This document shows positions 39,049 through 49,079 of a stretch of DNA of 64,000 nt, one piece after another (positions within the stretch are counted from its first letter, which is position 1; the number at the start of each line of letters is the position of its first letter). This DNA is from Diacronema lutheri (Eukaryota > Haptophyta > Pavlovophyceae > Pavlovales > Pavlovaceae). The DNA lies in contig JAGTXO010000010.1 in the NCBI GenBank assembly GCA_019448385.1, positions 62,001-126,000 of the forward strand, in the 5' to 3' direction. The notes below the pieces were generated by a model that worked only from the letters and a program-made list of their open reading frames with translations, was not told where the DNA came from and ran no database searches. A program made the translations under genes and the position numbers.

Positions 39049-40761
39049 ATGGCGGAGGCGGGCGCGCGCGCGCCCGAAACCGCGCTCCTCGAGTGCGGGC
39101 TCACGATGATCACGTGGAACGTCGGCTGCAACGAGCTCAGCACGCGCGAGCTGCAGCGCTGCCTGCTCAACACGGCCGCCGTCCTCAACCGCGCCATCGA
39201 CCGCGCGCGCGAGCACGGCCGGCACGTGATCGTCTGCCTGCAGGAGTGCCGCTGCTTCTTCCTGCCGGCGCTGCTCCCGCACCTGCGCGGCGGCATGCGC
39301 CTCGTGCCCGTCGAGAGCGAGCACGCGCTCGACGGCCGGCCAATCTTGTACTCGAGCGCGCGCGAGCAAAGCGCGCCGCTCGAGCTCCAGCTCGGCCGCG
39401 TTCGCCACGTCGACCTGCTTAAGCCTGCGGCCGGACACCGCTTCACGGCGGCGCACTCGCGCTCGGATGGCTCGTCCGACTCGGACGTGTCGACGGCCTC
39501 CGCCGACGCCGAGTACGCCGCCTCGGACCGCGCCGCGGCCGCTGACGGCGGCCGCGCGGCGCTCGCCGACATCCTGTCAGAGCGTGGCGGCGACGGCGAC
39601 GGCGGTGTGGACGACGGCGGCAGCGTGGACGACGGCGACAGTTCCAACGGCGGTAAGAGCGCCGACGACAACGGCGACACATCCGACGACGACCGCTCGG
39701 CCGGCGCGCGCGGCGCGCGCGCGTGCCGCCCGCGCACGCCGCGCGCGGCGCCGGCGGGCGCGCGCGCCGAGCGTGGCGCGACGCGCAACTGGCACGGCTC
39801 GATGACAGTCGCGCGCTTCCGCCTCGTCGCGCGCGACGCTCCTTCGCCGCGCGGCGGTCGCCCATGCCCGCGCCCACTTTCAATCCGCTTCGACGTGGCC
39901 AACGCTCACATCCTCGCGCAGAGCACAGGAAGCGGCGCCGGTTTTCAAACGGGCCGCGCCGTGCGGCGCGCGCAGCAGCTGCGCGTGCAGCGCTTCCTCA
40001 AGCGGAAGCGCGGGATCGAGCGCGACGGCACGCTCCCGCGCCGCGCCGCGCCCGTCACGCCCCTCATCCTGTGCGCCGACGCCAACGAGGACGCCGACGC
40101 CGTCTTCGCGCCCGCGAGGTGGCGCGCGCGCGGCGTGCGCGCGCGCGGCGGCAAGATGGGCGCTCACGGCCTGTCGGCCGAGTCGGACAGGCCGCAGGCC
40201 TACGCCGAGCACTGCCACAACCTCTGGTGCGTCGCGCGCGCGCTGCCTCCGCGCGCCGCCGGCGCCGGCGACGGCGTCGACGCCGGCGCCGGCGACGGCG
40301 TCGACGCCGGCGCGGACGCCGACGGCCGGCATGGCTGGCGGCACGGCAGCTTCCACGGCTGGCTGGCCAAGGGCGAGCTAGTCAACGGAGGGCGCATTAT
40401 CGATTGGATCCTCCTCACCAAGCCGCGCGCCCGCTCGGGACCCGCGCCTGGCGTGGCAGACGCGCCCGGCGTGTGCGGGAGCGGCGCAGGCGCGCGCGCG
40501 TGTCGGGTCGTCGTGCACGGCGCGCAGCTGCTCAGCGACCATCCATGGTGGCACCCATCCGAAGCGGCGATGGCCGTGGGCGGCGGCGATGCGTGGGCGG
40601 ACGCGCTGCAGCGAGGCATTGCCGCGCAGCCCGAGCGGCCCGGTCAGCTCGCGTGCGTACGGCACGGCCCTTTCCCGGCGGACCATTTTCCGGTCGTCGC
40701 CGAGCTCACGATCAGCCAGGTGCCAGAAGACGCCGACGAGCAGCGGCAGTCGCTGACTTGA
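39049..40761 (+). CDS. Endonuclease/exonuclease/phosphatase-family protein
   Basis: A single exon of 570 residues. EEP-fold motifs occur in order: TMITWNVGCNEL (residues 19-30), VIVCLQECR with metal-binding Glu at about 66, DVANAHI in the NxH position, LILCADANEDAD (the GDFN equivalent), GGRIIDWILL and HGPFPADHFPVVAEL (catalytic Asp-His). The order and spacing suggest a working Mg-dependent phosphodiesterase, which could act on nucleic acid, lipid phosphates or mRNA tails. An acidic, disordered insert (bases about 39450-39700, rich in Asp, Ser and Gly) sits between the second and third motifs, and a GDGVDAGA repeat near 40270-40320. No signal peptide or membrane helix is seen. Substrate unknown. 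Confidence 0.75.
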   Translation: MAEAGARAPETALLECGLTMITWNVGCNELSTRELQRCLLNTAAVLNRAIDRAREHGRHVIVCLQECRCFFLPALLPHLRGGMRLVPVESEHALDGRPILYSSAREQSAPLELQLGRVRHVDLLKPAAGHRFTAAHSRSDGSSDSDVSTASADAEYAASDRAAAADGGRAALADILSERGGDGDGGVDDGGSVDDGDSSNGGKSADDNGDTSDDDRSAGARGARACRPRTPRAAPAGARAERGATRNWHGSMTVARFRLVARDAPSPRGGRPCPRPLSIRFDVANAHILAQSTGSGAGFQTGRAVRRAQQLRVQRFLKRKRGIERDGTLPRRAAPVTPLILCADANEDADAVFAPARWRARGVRARGGKMGAHGLSAESDRPQAYAEHCHNLWCVARALPPRAAGAGDGVDAGAGDGVDAGADADGRHGWRHGSFHGWLAKGELVNGGRIIDWILLTKPRARSGPAPGVADAPGVCGSGAGARACRVVVHGAQLLSDHPWWHPSEAAMAVGGGDAWADALQRGIAAQPERPGQLACVRHGPFPADHFPVVAELTISQVPEDADEQRQSLT

Positions 40762-40832
40762 GGAGCCATTTTGGATTTTGGGGTTTTTCTGCCTTCCCCT
40801 TTTGGCCCGCCCCCCCCCCCCCCCCCCTCCCC

Positions 40833-41887
40833 TCAGAGCAGGAAGGGGATGAGCGCGCGCCTGTGCTTTGGGTAGTCCTCAAACTTGGAGAGGTACCACT
40901 GGTGGTGCTGCAACGCGCGCGGGCCGATGTTGCACCACACGCTCACCGCGAACGCGCATGCCGGGAAGGACCTGCGCGAGCGCCCGGGTCGCGCCGGGCG
41001 CCACGGTGTGAGGCGCGCAGCGCGCGACGTCGCGCGCGGTGCGGCGATGCAGCGCGCGCGCACCAGCACGCAATCGCAAAGCCCGTCCATTCAAGGCACT
41101 CGCCGAAAAAGTTGGCGCCCGACACGAGCTCGAACGCGCCGCCGCGCGGCACCTTGTACCCCGTCTCGCCAGGCTTGCGCAGGCGAATGAGCGTGAGGTC
41201 GGCGTGGATGTTGATGGCCATGCCGACGGCGAAGAGAGCAAGGCCGAGGACGAAACGCGGGTCCGTCAGCCACGCATCCGGGTACGTGTGGTGCACGGTG
41301 AGCGCGCGCGCCTGCACCCAGCCGTTGGTCATGCAAAACCCGAGCGCCATCATGAACACAGAGAGCGGCGTGGGCTTGCCACCGCGGATGAGCATCGGGA
41401 AGATGAAGGTGCGGTTCAAGTAATGCGCGCAGAACGCGCCAAGCAGCACCCGGTTAGCGAGCGAGCTCGTCGGCGCCGACGCGCGCGTCGCGCACGCGAA
41501 CGCGACCGGTATCGCAATCGACGGCATCTCCTGTGCAGCGCGCGCCGGCGGCGCAAGGGCGGCGCGGCGGCCAGTCGGCGGCGCAAAGCGCGCGCAGCGC
41601 GCAATCTGCGGTCGCATGCGCGCACGCGCGCGCGCGCACACCTGCAAGATCCACGCAAGCTTGCCGTTCACGAGGACCCCCCACGCGCGCGACGAGTAGC
41701 GGCCGTACGGCGCCTGGACGCCGGCGAGGAGGACGAGCGCAGCGGGGAGCATCGAGCCGACGAGCGCGGCGCACATCCAGTTGTCCAGCTGCGCCGCCCG
41801 GCTCGCCGACGTCCACCATGCCGGCAGATATGGCAGCGCCGCCGCCGTCGCGCGATCGATCGCGTCGTCAAGCATCGACGGCGCCAT
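40833..41887 (-). CDS. Steroid 5-alpha-reductase family (SRD5A/DET2-like)
   Basis: Exons 41642..41887, 41064..41530 and 40833..40971 (phases 0 and 2) give 283 residues, a normal length. Several membrane helices are visible. The family's C-terminal core is intact: GGAFELVSGANFFGECLEWT, then across the splice FAIACWSFPACAFAVSVWCN, IGPRALQHHQWYLSKF and EDYPKHRRALIPFLL. Such proteins are NADPH-dependent reductases of the ER that reduce a 3-oxo-delta4 steroid or a related enone lipid; in algae the natural substrate is probably a sterol intermediate. The upstream neighbour (TIR-like gene, same strand) stops only 43 bp before this start. A C run follows the stop. Confidence 0.92.
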
Positions 41888-41930
41888 CACTGCGCAAGAT
41901 TCGTTAATATTCCGGCTCGCTTTTAAAACG

Positions 41931-44523
41931 TCACGGGCACACAGGCGCGAGCGGCGCGAGCGGCGAGCGCGCGCGCGGCGCCGGCTGCAAGTCGCCGCGC
42001 GCGCCAAAGTCGAGACGCGCGCGCGCGCTCGCCGGCATGACGACGATCGTCATCTTGCGCGCTGAGCCCGCCGAGCCGTCGGAGCCGATTGAGCCGATTG
42101 AGCCGATTGAGCGGATTGACCGCGCTGAATCGTGCGACGCGTGCCGCCCAAGTGGCGGGCACGCGCCGGTGGCCGTCGACGGCGGCGAGCCGGCGCTGTC
42201 GGCGCCGTCGTCGCCGTCGGCATCATCGGCGGGCGCGACCTTCGCGGCGGGCGCGCGCAGCGCGCCGAGCTTTCGCGAGGCGGGCCGGCCGAGTGCGTGC
42301 GCGCCGCCCGCCACGCCAAACGAGTCGCGGCGTGGGCTCGGTCGCGGCGAGCGACGCGAGCTGGGCGTCGAGCGGCCCACGCACGCCCCCGTCGCGCTGG
42401 CGGCGCCAATGGCGGCGGCGGCGCCGGCGAGGCTGCTGGCGCGCGGCCGCTCGGGCGTGCTGGCGCCCGCGCTGCCGCTCGCACGGCCGGCGCCGCCGCC
42501 GCCATCGTCGGAGAACCGGCGGTCGCCCGAGCTACGCCGCGCCGCCGCCGCCCACTGCGCGAGCGGACTCGCGTGCGACGCGCGCTGCTGTGCAGCCGCG
42601 CGCGCGTCGAGGCGCAGCAGCGCCTCGCGCAGTCGCCCGTTGAAGCCGGCGATGCCGCCAGCGCCCGCCTCGATCACGGTGAGCAGCCGCTCGCGGTCCG
42701 CCGCCTTGGAGCACGTCGCCGCCTCCACGTCGAAGGCGCCCACTTCGCCAAGCGCGCTTGCCGCGGCCATCGCCGCGCGCGCGGTCTCGTCGCCGGCGGC
42801 GGCGTCTGCGCCCACGCCGCCGTCGCCGTCGGCGGCGCTGAGGCGGACCTGCTGGATTCGGTCCATGTCGCCGCCCATCTCGAGGAAGATGTGCAGCTCG
42901 ACGACGCACCACAGCCGGCGCAGTGTCGTCGGCCCGCGCAGCAGCAGCAGCGTCGAGCAGCCCGCGAGGTACAGGGGGAGGCAGCGGATCGCCTCGCCAA
43001 TCGATTCCTGCGGCACGCACGCGCGGTCGAGCCTGCCAGCGAGAAGCGCGCGCGGGCGCGCGCGTGCGCGCGCCGCGTTGAGCAATGCGCGCGCGAGCGC
43101 AGTGAAGCGGTCACGGCGCATGGCGCAGGCCTGCTGCGGCGCAGCGCGGCGCAGCGCGGCGCAGCGCGGCGCCGAGCCGCAAGCCAGATGTGCGGCGCGC
43201 GCATCGGATGCGTGGCATGCGGTTGTGCGATGACCGCCCCGCCCCGGCTTGGCCGGGCCGGCCACGCCCCGCCCCGCCCCGCCTCGCCCCGCCCCGCCCC
43301 GCCCTGCCACGCCACGCCACGCCACGCCACGCCTCGCCCCGCCCCGCCCCGCCCCGCCCCGCCCCGCCCCGCCCCGCCCTGCCACGCCACGCCCTGCCAC
43401 GCCACGCCCCGCCTCGCCCCGCCCGCCTCCGCCCAAGCGCGGACCAGATGCGCGGCTCGCGACCGTGCGCGAGCGCAAAATCGTCACCCCACTTGCGGAG
43501 CGCAGCCCATTTCTGGGCGGGCGGGTCATGCCACGAGTGCGAGACGAAGGCATCGACACCGCCAAACCCCGCCGCGCTCGAGCGCGCGTGCAGCTTGGCC
43601 GCGTCGGCGCTCGGCAGCAGGTCGGCGGGGCCGAGCGCGTCGAGCGCGACAGCGCGGAAGGACGCCGCCGCGCGCTCCTGCACCTCGCGAACGGGCGCAT
43701 CGTCAAAGAGCGCGGCGATGCCTGCGGCCGTGTGTGCCGCCTCGCCGCGCGCCGCGAGCCACGACTGCACGCGCGCGCGCGCGCGTGGCGAGCGCAGGAG
43801 GACCGCCACGGCAAACGCCTCGACAGCGCACGCGCCCGGCGCGGCCGCTGCCGCGGCCGCTGCCGCGGCGGTGCGTGGCGGGCGCGCGCGCGCGGCGCGG
43901 AGCGCGGCAGTCACGAGGAGCACGCCGCTCAACGCCGCGCATAGCGCGCCCGCCGTGCGGAAGAGCGCGTCGAGCAGTGCGCGCGGCGTCCAGCGCGCGA
44001 GCGCAACGCACACGCGGGCACCCGCGCACGCGCCCGCGCACGCGCCGAGCGTGGCGAGGGCGAGGCTGGGCGCGGCGTCGGTGCAGGAGGCGGCTGGGGC
44101 GGACCCGACGCCCAGCGCGCAGCGCGCGCCCACCCGACCCACTGCCGCCGCCGTGAGTGCCGACGTGGCGAGCGCGACGGCGGCGGTCGCGCCCGCCGTC
44201 CGCCGGATCGGCCGCGCGTCGGTCGGCAGCAGTGCGAGGAGGAGGACGGCGAGGCCGGGCAGCGCGAGCAGCGCGCCAAAGACGGGATCGGGCAGCGCCG
44301 CGCCGAGCACCACGCCTCCCGCCGCCAGCGTGCTCCCCGCCCAGCGCATCGGCAGGTGCACGCGCGCGCGGAAGTCGCGGCCGGCCGCGCGCGCCGCGTC
44401 GAGGCGCTCGCGAATTGTATCGACGCTGGGCGGCGGACGGACGATCGCGCCCGAGTCGAGCCGCTCGAGCGGCCCGGCCGCTGCATTTAGCGAAACCCGC
44501 GCGCGCGGCGTGGCCGGTGCCAT
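41931..44523 (-). CDS. Multi-pass membrane protein with TIR-like domain
   Basis: Exons 43445..44523 and 41931..43032 join in phase 2 to give 726 residues. The first ~240 residues hold several hydrophobic segments (for example VFGALLALPGLAVLLLALLP). A TIR-like domain spans about 322-415: DAFVSHSWHDPPAQKWAALR, then across the splice RIWLDRACVPQESIGEAIRC, LPLYLAGCSTLLLLRGPTTL and RRLWCVVELHIFLEMGGD. The intron splits the domain at its conserved Trp, which splicing restores. The layout matches the F-V-S-H-S-W-x-D family of protist proteins, usually of unknown role; classical TIR domains signal or cleave NAD. The C-terminal 250 residues are Ser/Ala/Arg-rich with SIGSIGSIGSDGS repeats. Confidence 0.72.
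43250..43440. repeat. CCCCGC/CACGC minisatellite in intron
   Basis: The intron of the TIR-like gene is filled by short units (CGCCC, CCACG) in blocks, extending to a GGCGCAGCGC array near 43139-43175. Confidence 0.8.
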
Positions 44524-45577
44524 GGGCGCCAGGCGCGCGCCGACCGGAATTGCGGCTCGCCGCGCGGAAGGCTCAAGTCGGTCCAGGGTGCAAAGGGGCC
44601 ACGAAGTCGCAGTCCTGTCTGAGTAAAATTGTGAAATATATGAGTAACGACGCTCGCGCACAGGTCCTCCGGTTTGCACGCCATGCTCGGGTCCTCCGAG
44701 TGGCAGCGCATCGCCTGTGCGCGCGCCTGCACGGCGCCCACGCCGCACCACGCCGAGGCGGCGAGGGGCTGTGCACAGGCGAGACGGTCGCCACGACCGT
44801 CGAACGCCAAGCTCGAGACCCGGCACCGCGCTCGCGGGCGGCGAGCCTTGCCAGCAAGCACCACGAGGGCGCGCGCGCGCTTTCGCCGTCGCCGTCTGCG
44901 CTCGCCGAGCGGCGGCGCGGCGGCCCGGCGGCGAGCACGAACGATGCAGTGGAGGCGGAGCCGGTAAATGCCCGGGAGGGGGGGACGGAGCATGGCACGC
45001 CGCGCGGTGAGGCAGCGCGCGGGTGGCGTGGCGACCAGGGGCGGCGCGCGAGGGTGCGGCGCGCGAAGGCGTTTCCGACGGCGATGCGACGGGCAATCGC
45101 GTGGGCCGTTGCGCGCGTGCTGCCGTCACCGAGGCTAACTTTTGTCGTTATCAGAAAGAGAGGGCAAAGAGTAACAAGTTGGGAAGCTGCCCGTTTATCG
45201 CATGAGCTCGAATACGCCTTTCATCATTACAATGAACTTCTGAAAACAGAAGGTCATTACCGTGAGCCACGCAGGTGCTGAGCGTGGTACGGTTGGCTTT
45301 GTTCCTCAAGGGTCGATTGTGGGCAGGCGCGCTCCTGTGCCGCGTAATAATAAGGTGGCTCCAGTTTGAAATGATGAGATCGTCAGTTCGAGCCCATCGA
45401 TGCATGCAATTTTTTCCCAGAGGTGCTGCTTCTCAGTGCTGCTTCTAAAAGGGCTTTTGGGCAGTGCGCATTTCACGGCCACGATTACGGAGGGGACCGT
45501 GCAAAAAAAGCAAAAAGTCTCAAATGATTGCTAAACGAGGGGAGCTGCGCATTTCTTGGGGCCCTCTCGCCCGCAAC
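44524..45577. other. Divergent spacer, about 1.05 kb, with AT-rich part
   Basis: Between the TIR-like gene (-) and the response regulator (+). Near 44620-44650 a stretch ATTGTGAAATATATGAGTAA includes a TATA-like site about 115 bp before the minus-strand ATG. From about 45128 to 45530 base composition falls to near-balanced, unlike the rest of the window. The plus frame there reads RLSHELEYAFHHYNELLKTE before a stop at 45281, which might be a relic exon. No gene model was supported. Confidence 0.4.
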
Positions 45578-47482
45578 ATGGCGTCCGGGGAAGGGGTCGC
45601 CGTGGTCCCGGCGGAGCAGCACCCGCGTAGCGTGCTCGTCGTGGACGACTCGGGCGTGTGCCGCGCGCGGCTCAAGGCTATGTGCAAGCGCCTTTACCCG
45701 GGCGTTGAAATTGCACAGGCTATCGACGGCGACGCGGCGGTCGTCGACTTTGAGCGCCGGCTGCGGCAGGGCACGCCGTTCGACGCGGTGCTGATGGACC
45801 TGAACATGGTGGGCGACGACGACCGGCCGCAGCTGACGGGCATGCTCGACGAGCGTAACGGCCCGCAGGCTTCTGCTCGCATTCGCCGCGCCGAGCTCGC
45901 CGCCGCGCACGACTCGGGCGCGCCGCCCGGCCGCGCAATTGTGATAGTCATCACCGGCTCGACCAGGCGCGCGCGCGCGCGTCGGAGAGGATGGGCGCGG
46001 CGACCGGCGCGCACGTGGCGCGCGGCGTGCGCATGGCGCCCTTGGCGGCGGTGCGACACGCGTCCACCCGCCGCGCGCGCGCGCTCCGCTCACGCGCGCG
46101 CGCCCTTGCACGCGCGCGTGCGCGCCACGCCGCGCAGAACCGATCGATGGGACCTCGCGTACTACCACGGGTGCGGGATCGACGGGTTCCTGTCAAAGCC
46201 GGTCTCGATGGCCGCGCTCTCCACCGCCGTCGCGCAGACACTGATCAAGGCGCGCCGGCCCGGCCGCGCCGGTCCGGGCGTGCCGGGCGAGTCGCCGCTC
46301 TTCGGCCTGTCATCCGCCGAGCAGATCGACATGTACATTGAGCCAGCGCTGCTCGAGAAGGCGGGGCAGGGCGGCGGCGACCCGATGGGCGCGCTCGACG
46401 CGATCGGCTCGCACATGTTTGACGGCCTCAGCGCGCAGCTCGACAATGCCGTGCGCGACGCGGGCATCGTGCCGCGCCGCGCGAGCACCGCCGCGCGCGC
46501 CGCCGCCGCCGCGCCCGGCGCGCCGGACGCGCCGCCCGCGGCGCGTGGCGCGCTCGCGGCGCTGCGCGCGGGCGGTGAGACTTCGCCGACGAGCTCGCCG
46601 CTCCCGCCGACCAAGCACACGACGCGCATGGCGCCGCGCCTGCCGCGCCGCGTTCCGGGCACGCGGTCCGGCTTTTTCGACGGCACGCCGGGAGGCGACG
46701 CGGATGGGGCGGCCGTCGCCATCGACGACGGCGGCGACGGCAACGGCGGCGCCGCGACCTCCGCGCGCCCGCCCGCGCCCGTGCGCGCGTCGCGCCCAGG
46801 CGGCGCGATCCACTTTTTAATTGTGAACGCCGAGCCGATCATGCTCATGACGCAGACGGCGCTGATACAGTCCATCTCGCTCGAGCACGCGATCACGCGC
46901 GCGGGCGACGCGGACGAGGCGATCGCAAAGCTACGCACCGGCGCGCACGGACCCGTCGACGTGCTCCTCATTGGGCCGGTGCGGCGCCATGCCGCGCGGC
47001 GCGCAGCACAGCGCCGCGCCACCCGCGCGCCGCCCGCGCCACCCACCCACGCACCCACCCATGCACCCACCCACCCACGCACCCACCCACCCACGCGCGC
47101 CGTTCGCGCACCCACCCACGCACGCACGCGCCCGACGCAGGTCATGGACGAGGCGTCCAAGGTGGACGCACCGCGTACGGCGCGCGCGGTGCAGGCGGTC
47201 CGGCGGCACGAGACCGGACAGGGCCTGGTCGGCACCGGCTCGGCGCGCCCGCCGCTCATCGCGTTCGCCGTCACGTCGTCCGCAGCGGTCGTCGCGACGG
47301 CCGACGCGGCGGCGGACGCGGCGCGGCAGTGGGACACAGAGGCGGTACTCAAGATGCCGCTGCGTAAGGTGGAGTTGCTGCAGGCCGTCTCGCGCGCGCT
47401 CCAGGCGCGCGGCGCGCTGCCCAAGGCGCCACTCGTCGCGGCCGTCGACGACAGCGTGCTGTTGGCTGCGTCGAGGCGGTGA
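45578..47482 (+). CDS. Two-receiver response-regulator protein
   Basis: Exons 45578..45966, 46138..46978 and 47141..47482 (phases 2 and 0) give 523 residues. Receiver 1 starts SVLVVDDSGVCRARLKAMCK (acid pair D23/D24), has phospho-acceptor D74 in AVLMDLNM, the switch Thr in VIVITGS and the Lys in FLSKPV, so it looks competent for phosphotransfer. Receiver 2 (FLIVNAEPIMLMTQTALIQS onward) lacks the acid pair and has LLIGPVMDEA where LMD is expected; only the LKMP lysine remains. No output or kinase domain is visible, so it may be a phosphorelay adaptor. Intron 1 begins GC (ACCAG|GCGCGC). An ATG at 45524 would add 18 residues; the chosen start has a better context (AACATGG). Confidence 0.78.
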   Translation: MASGEGVAVVPAEQHPRSVLVVDDSGVCRARLKAMCKRLYPGVEIAQAIDGDAAVVDFERRLRQGTPFDAVLMDLNMVGDDDRPQLTGMLDERNGPQASARIRRAELAAAHDSGAPPGRAIVIVITGSTRRARARRRGWARRPARTWRAACAWRPWRRCDTRPPAARARSAHARAPLHARVRATPRRTDRWDLAYYHGCGIDGFLSKPVSMAALSTAVAQTLIKARRPGRAGPGVPGESPLFGLSSAEQIDMYIEPALLEKAGQGGGDPMGALDAIGSHMFDGLSAQLDNAVRDAGIVPRRASTAARAAAAAPGAPDAPPAARGALAALRAGGETSPTSSPLPPTKHTTRMAPRLPRRVPGTRSGFFDGTPGGDADGAAVAIDDGGDGNGGAATSARPPAPVRASRPGGAIHFLIVNAEPIMLMTQTALIQSISLEHAITRAGDADEAIAKLRTGAHGPVDVLLIGPVRRHAARRAAQRRATRAPPAPPTHAPTHAPTHPRTHPPTRAVRAPTHARTRPTQVMDEASKVDAPRTARAVQAVRRHETGQGLVGTGSARPPLIAFAVTSSAAVVATADAAADAARQWDTEAVLKMPLRKVELLQAVSRALQARGALPKAPLVAAVDDSVLLAASRR

Positions 47483-47959
47483 GCGCGCGCGTTCGCGCGG
47501 CGCGCGGCCGGCGGCGGCCGGCGGCGGCCGGCGGCGGCCGACTGGGCGCGCGCGCGTCTGCGCGCGCGGCACTGCGCGGCGCGTGCCACGGCTCGGTCGC
47601 CGTCGCATTCGCGGCGGCTCGCGGCGCGAAGGTGCCGCACGAACGCGCCGCGCGAGGCACGAGTGACTCGTCTGTGACTGTATGTCAATCAACATCAACA
47701 TAGAAAATGTCGATGGTTTTTTTTTTTGCACACGTTGCGAGCGCGGATGGGCGATTTTCGAGCGGGCCCGCGCCTCAACGACTGAAGACCCGGGCCATCG
47801 ACACACCCAGTGCTCGGGCCTGCGCCCACCGCACGCATTTTCAGTGTGTGTTGGCCAGGAGGGTAACGGGTCGACGGCTCGCCGCCGCACCGGCGCGCGG
47901 CGCGCGCCGCCCGAGGCGGCGAAGGGCGCGGCGCGGCGCGCGGCGCAGTGCGAACGCGC
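47483..47959. other. Convergent 3' spacer, 477 bp
   Basis: Between the stops of the response regulator and uS3. It has a GGCCGGCGGC array (about 47507-47540), a short AT-rich region with a T run (about 47700-47725), and otherwise nothing recognisable. Confidence 0.4.
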
Positions 47960-48924
47960 CTAGTAGGCGACCTCCTCCTTGGGCTCGAGCACCGTCACCT
48001 TGTCGGGCAGCGGCTGCTTGGGGCCCGACTTTCCGGTCGGGTCATGCGGAAGCATAATAGAGACGCGGATCCCAATCATGCCCTGACGCATGTCGACGTG
48101 CCGGATCGCCGTGTCCACGTACAGCCGCGCGGGCTCGCCCGTGCGGATGAAGTAGCCGTCGCCAAACTTGAGCGACTGCGCGCGCGCACCACGCACCTTG
48201 CCCGCGATCAAAACCTCCGCGCCCTTTGCGCCTGAGCGACGCGGCGCGCGCGCGGACGAGCGGAGCGCAGCGGCGAGGCGCGCGCGCACGCGTGAGTGCC
48301 GTGCGCGATCCCGTGCGCGAGCGAGCGCGCCCCACTTGCCCGCGCGTGCGCACGCCGCTTCACGACCCCCTTCCCCCCCCCCCCCCCCCTTCCCTCCCCC
48401 TCGCACGCGCACGCGCGCGCCGGCCCACGCTCCGGCTTTGCGTGCGCGCCGACTCACGCGGAGCGGGCGGCACGCCTGTGCGGGCGGCAGCGGCGGCTCG
48501 CGCGCGCGCGCGCGCATGCGCGAGAGCACGTACCGCTCTCCATGATGAAGCGCACGACACCGTACGCTGCGCGGCGGACGGCGAGGCCGCCGATGAGCTT
48601 GTAGCGCAGCGACTCGCACTGCGCGACGGCGCAAAGGCCGCGGTTGGCCACCTTCTCGGCGTACAGCTCAACGGAGCCCTCAGCAAACTGCCAGCGCTTC
48701 TGCACAAGCCCGGTCAGCTCGCGGATGCGCCGCCCCTTCTCGCCGAGCACGCTCTGCGTGCGCGTCGCGCGGATGATGATCTCCGTGCGCATCGGCGTCA
48801 CGCGGACCTCGACGCCCGAGTAGCCGTCCTCGGCGAGCTCGCGCATGAGCATCTCGTTGAGCTCCGCGTAGAACACGCCATCCGCCACGAACTTGCGCTT
48901 CTTTGAGATCTGCGTCGTCGCCAT
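47960..48924 (-). CDS. RPS3: Small-subunit ribosomal protein uS3 (RPS3)
   Basis: Exons 48534..48924 and 47960..48231 (phase 1) give 220 residues. The sequence is the eukaryotic cytosolic form: [20 protein letters not shown], then the KH domain ([38 protein letters not shown]), [33 protein letters not shown] joined by splicing to [14 protein letters not shown], and [20 protein letters not shown] with [19 protein letters not shown]. It lies at the mRNA entry of the 40S subunit. The intron (GTACGT...GCTCAG) carries a C run and a GC dinucleotide run. The start MATTQISKK was chosen because upstream in-frame sequence is not part of the family. Confidence 0.97.
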
Positions 48925-49079
48925 GCTCGGCGGGTGCGGCCTCACGCGGGGTGACTCCCTGCTGAAAGCCCTTGGAGAGAGCGCGTGCCCGTGGCACCGG
49001 ATCCGTGCGCACACTCATCCGGACAGGCGCCAAAACGAACTCGAGTTCCGCCGTTTGCCCACCACCGCGGAGCCGCGAG
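48925..49079. promoter_or_regulatory. Divergent promoter, uS3 / LIM gene
   Basis: Only 155 bp separate the two start codons, so the promoter of a highly expressed ribosomal gene is likely shared or overlapping. No TATA box is seen. Confidence 0.45.

Noticed and set aside
45350-45425. Possible tRNA (CAGTTCGAGCCC box followed by a T run)
   Set aside because: The bases around the TTCGA loop do not form a T-arm stem and no acceptor stem closes the structure.
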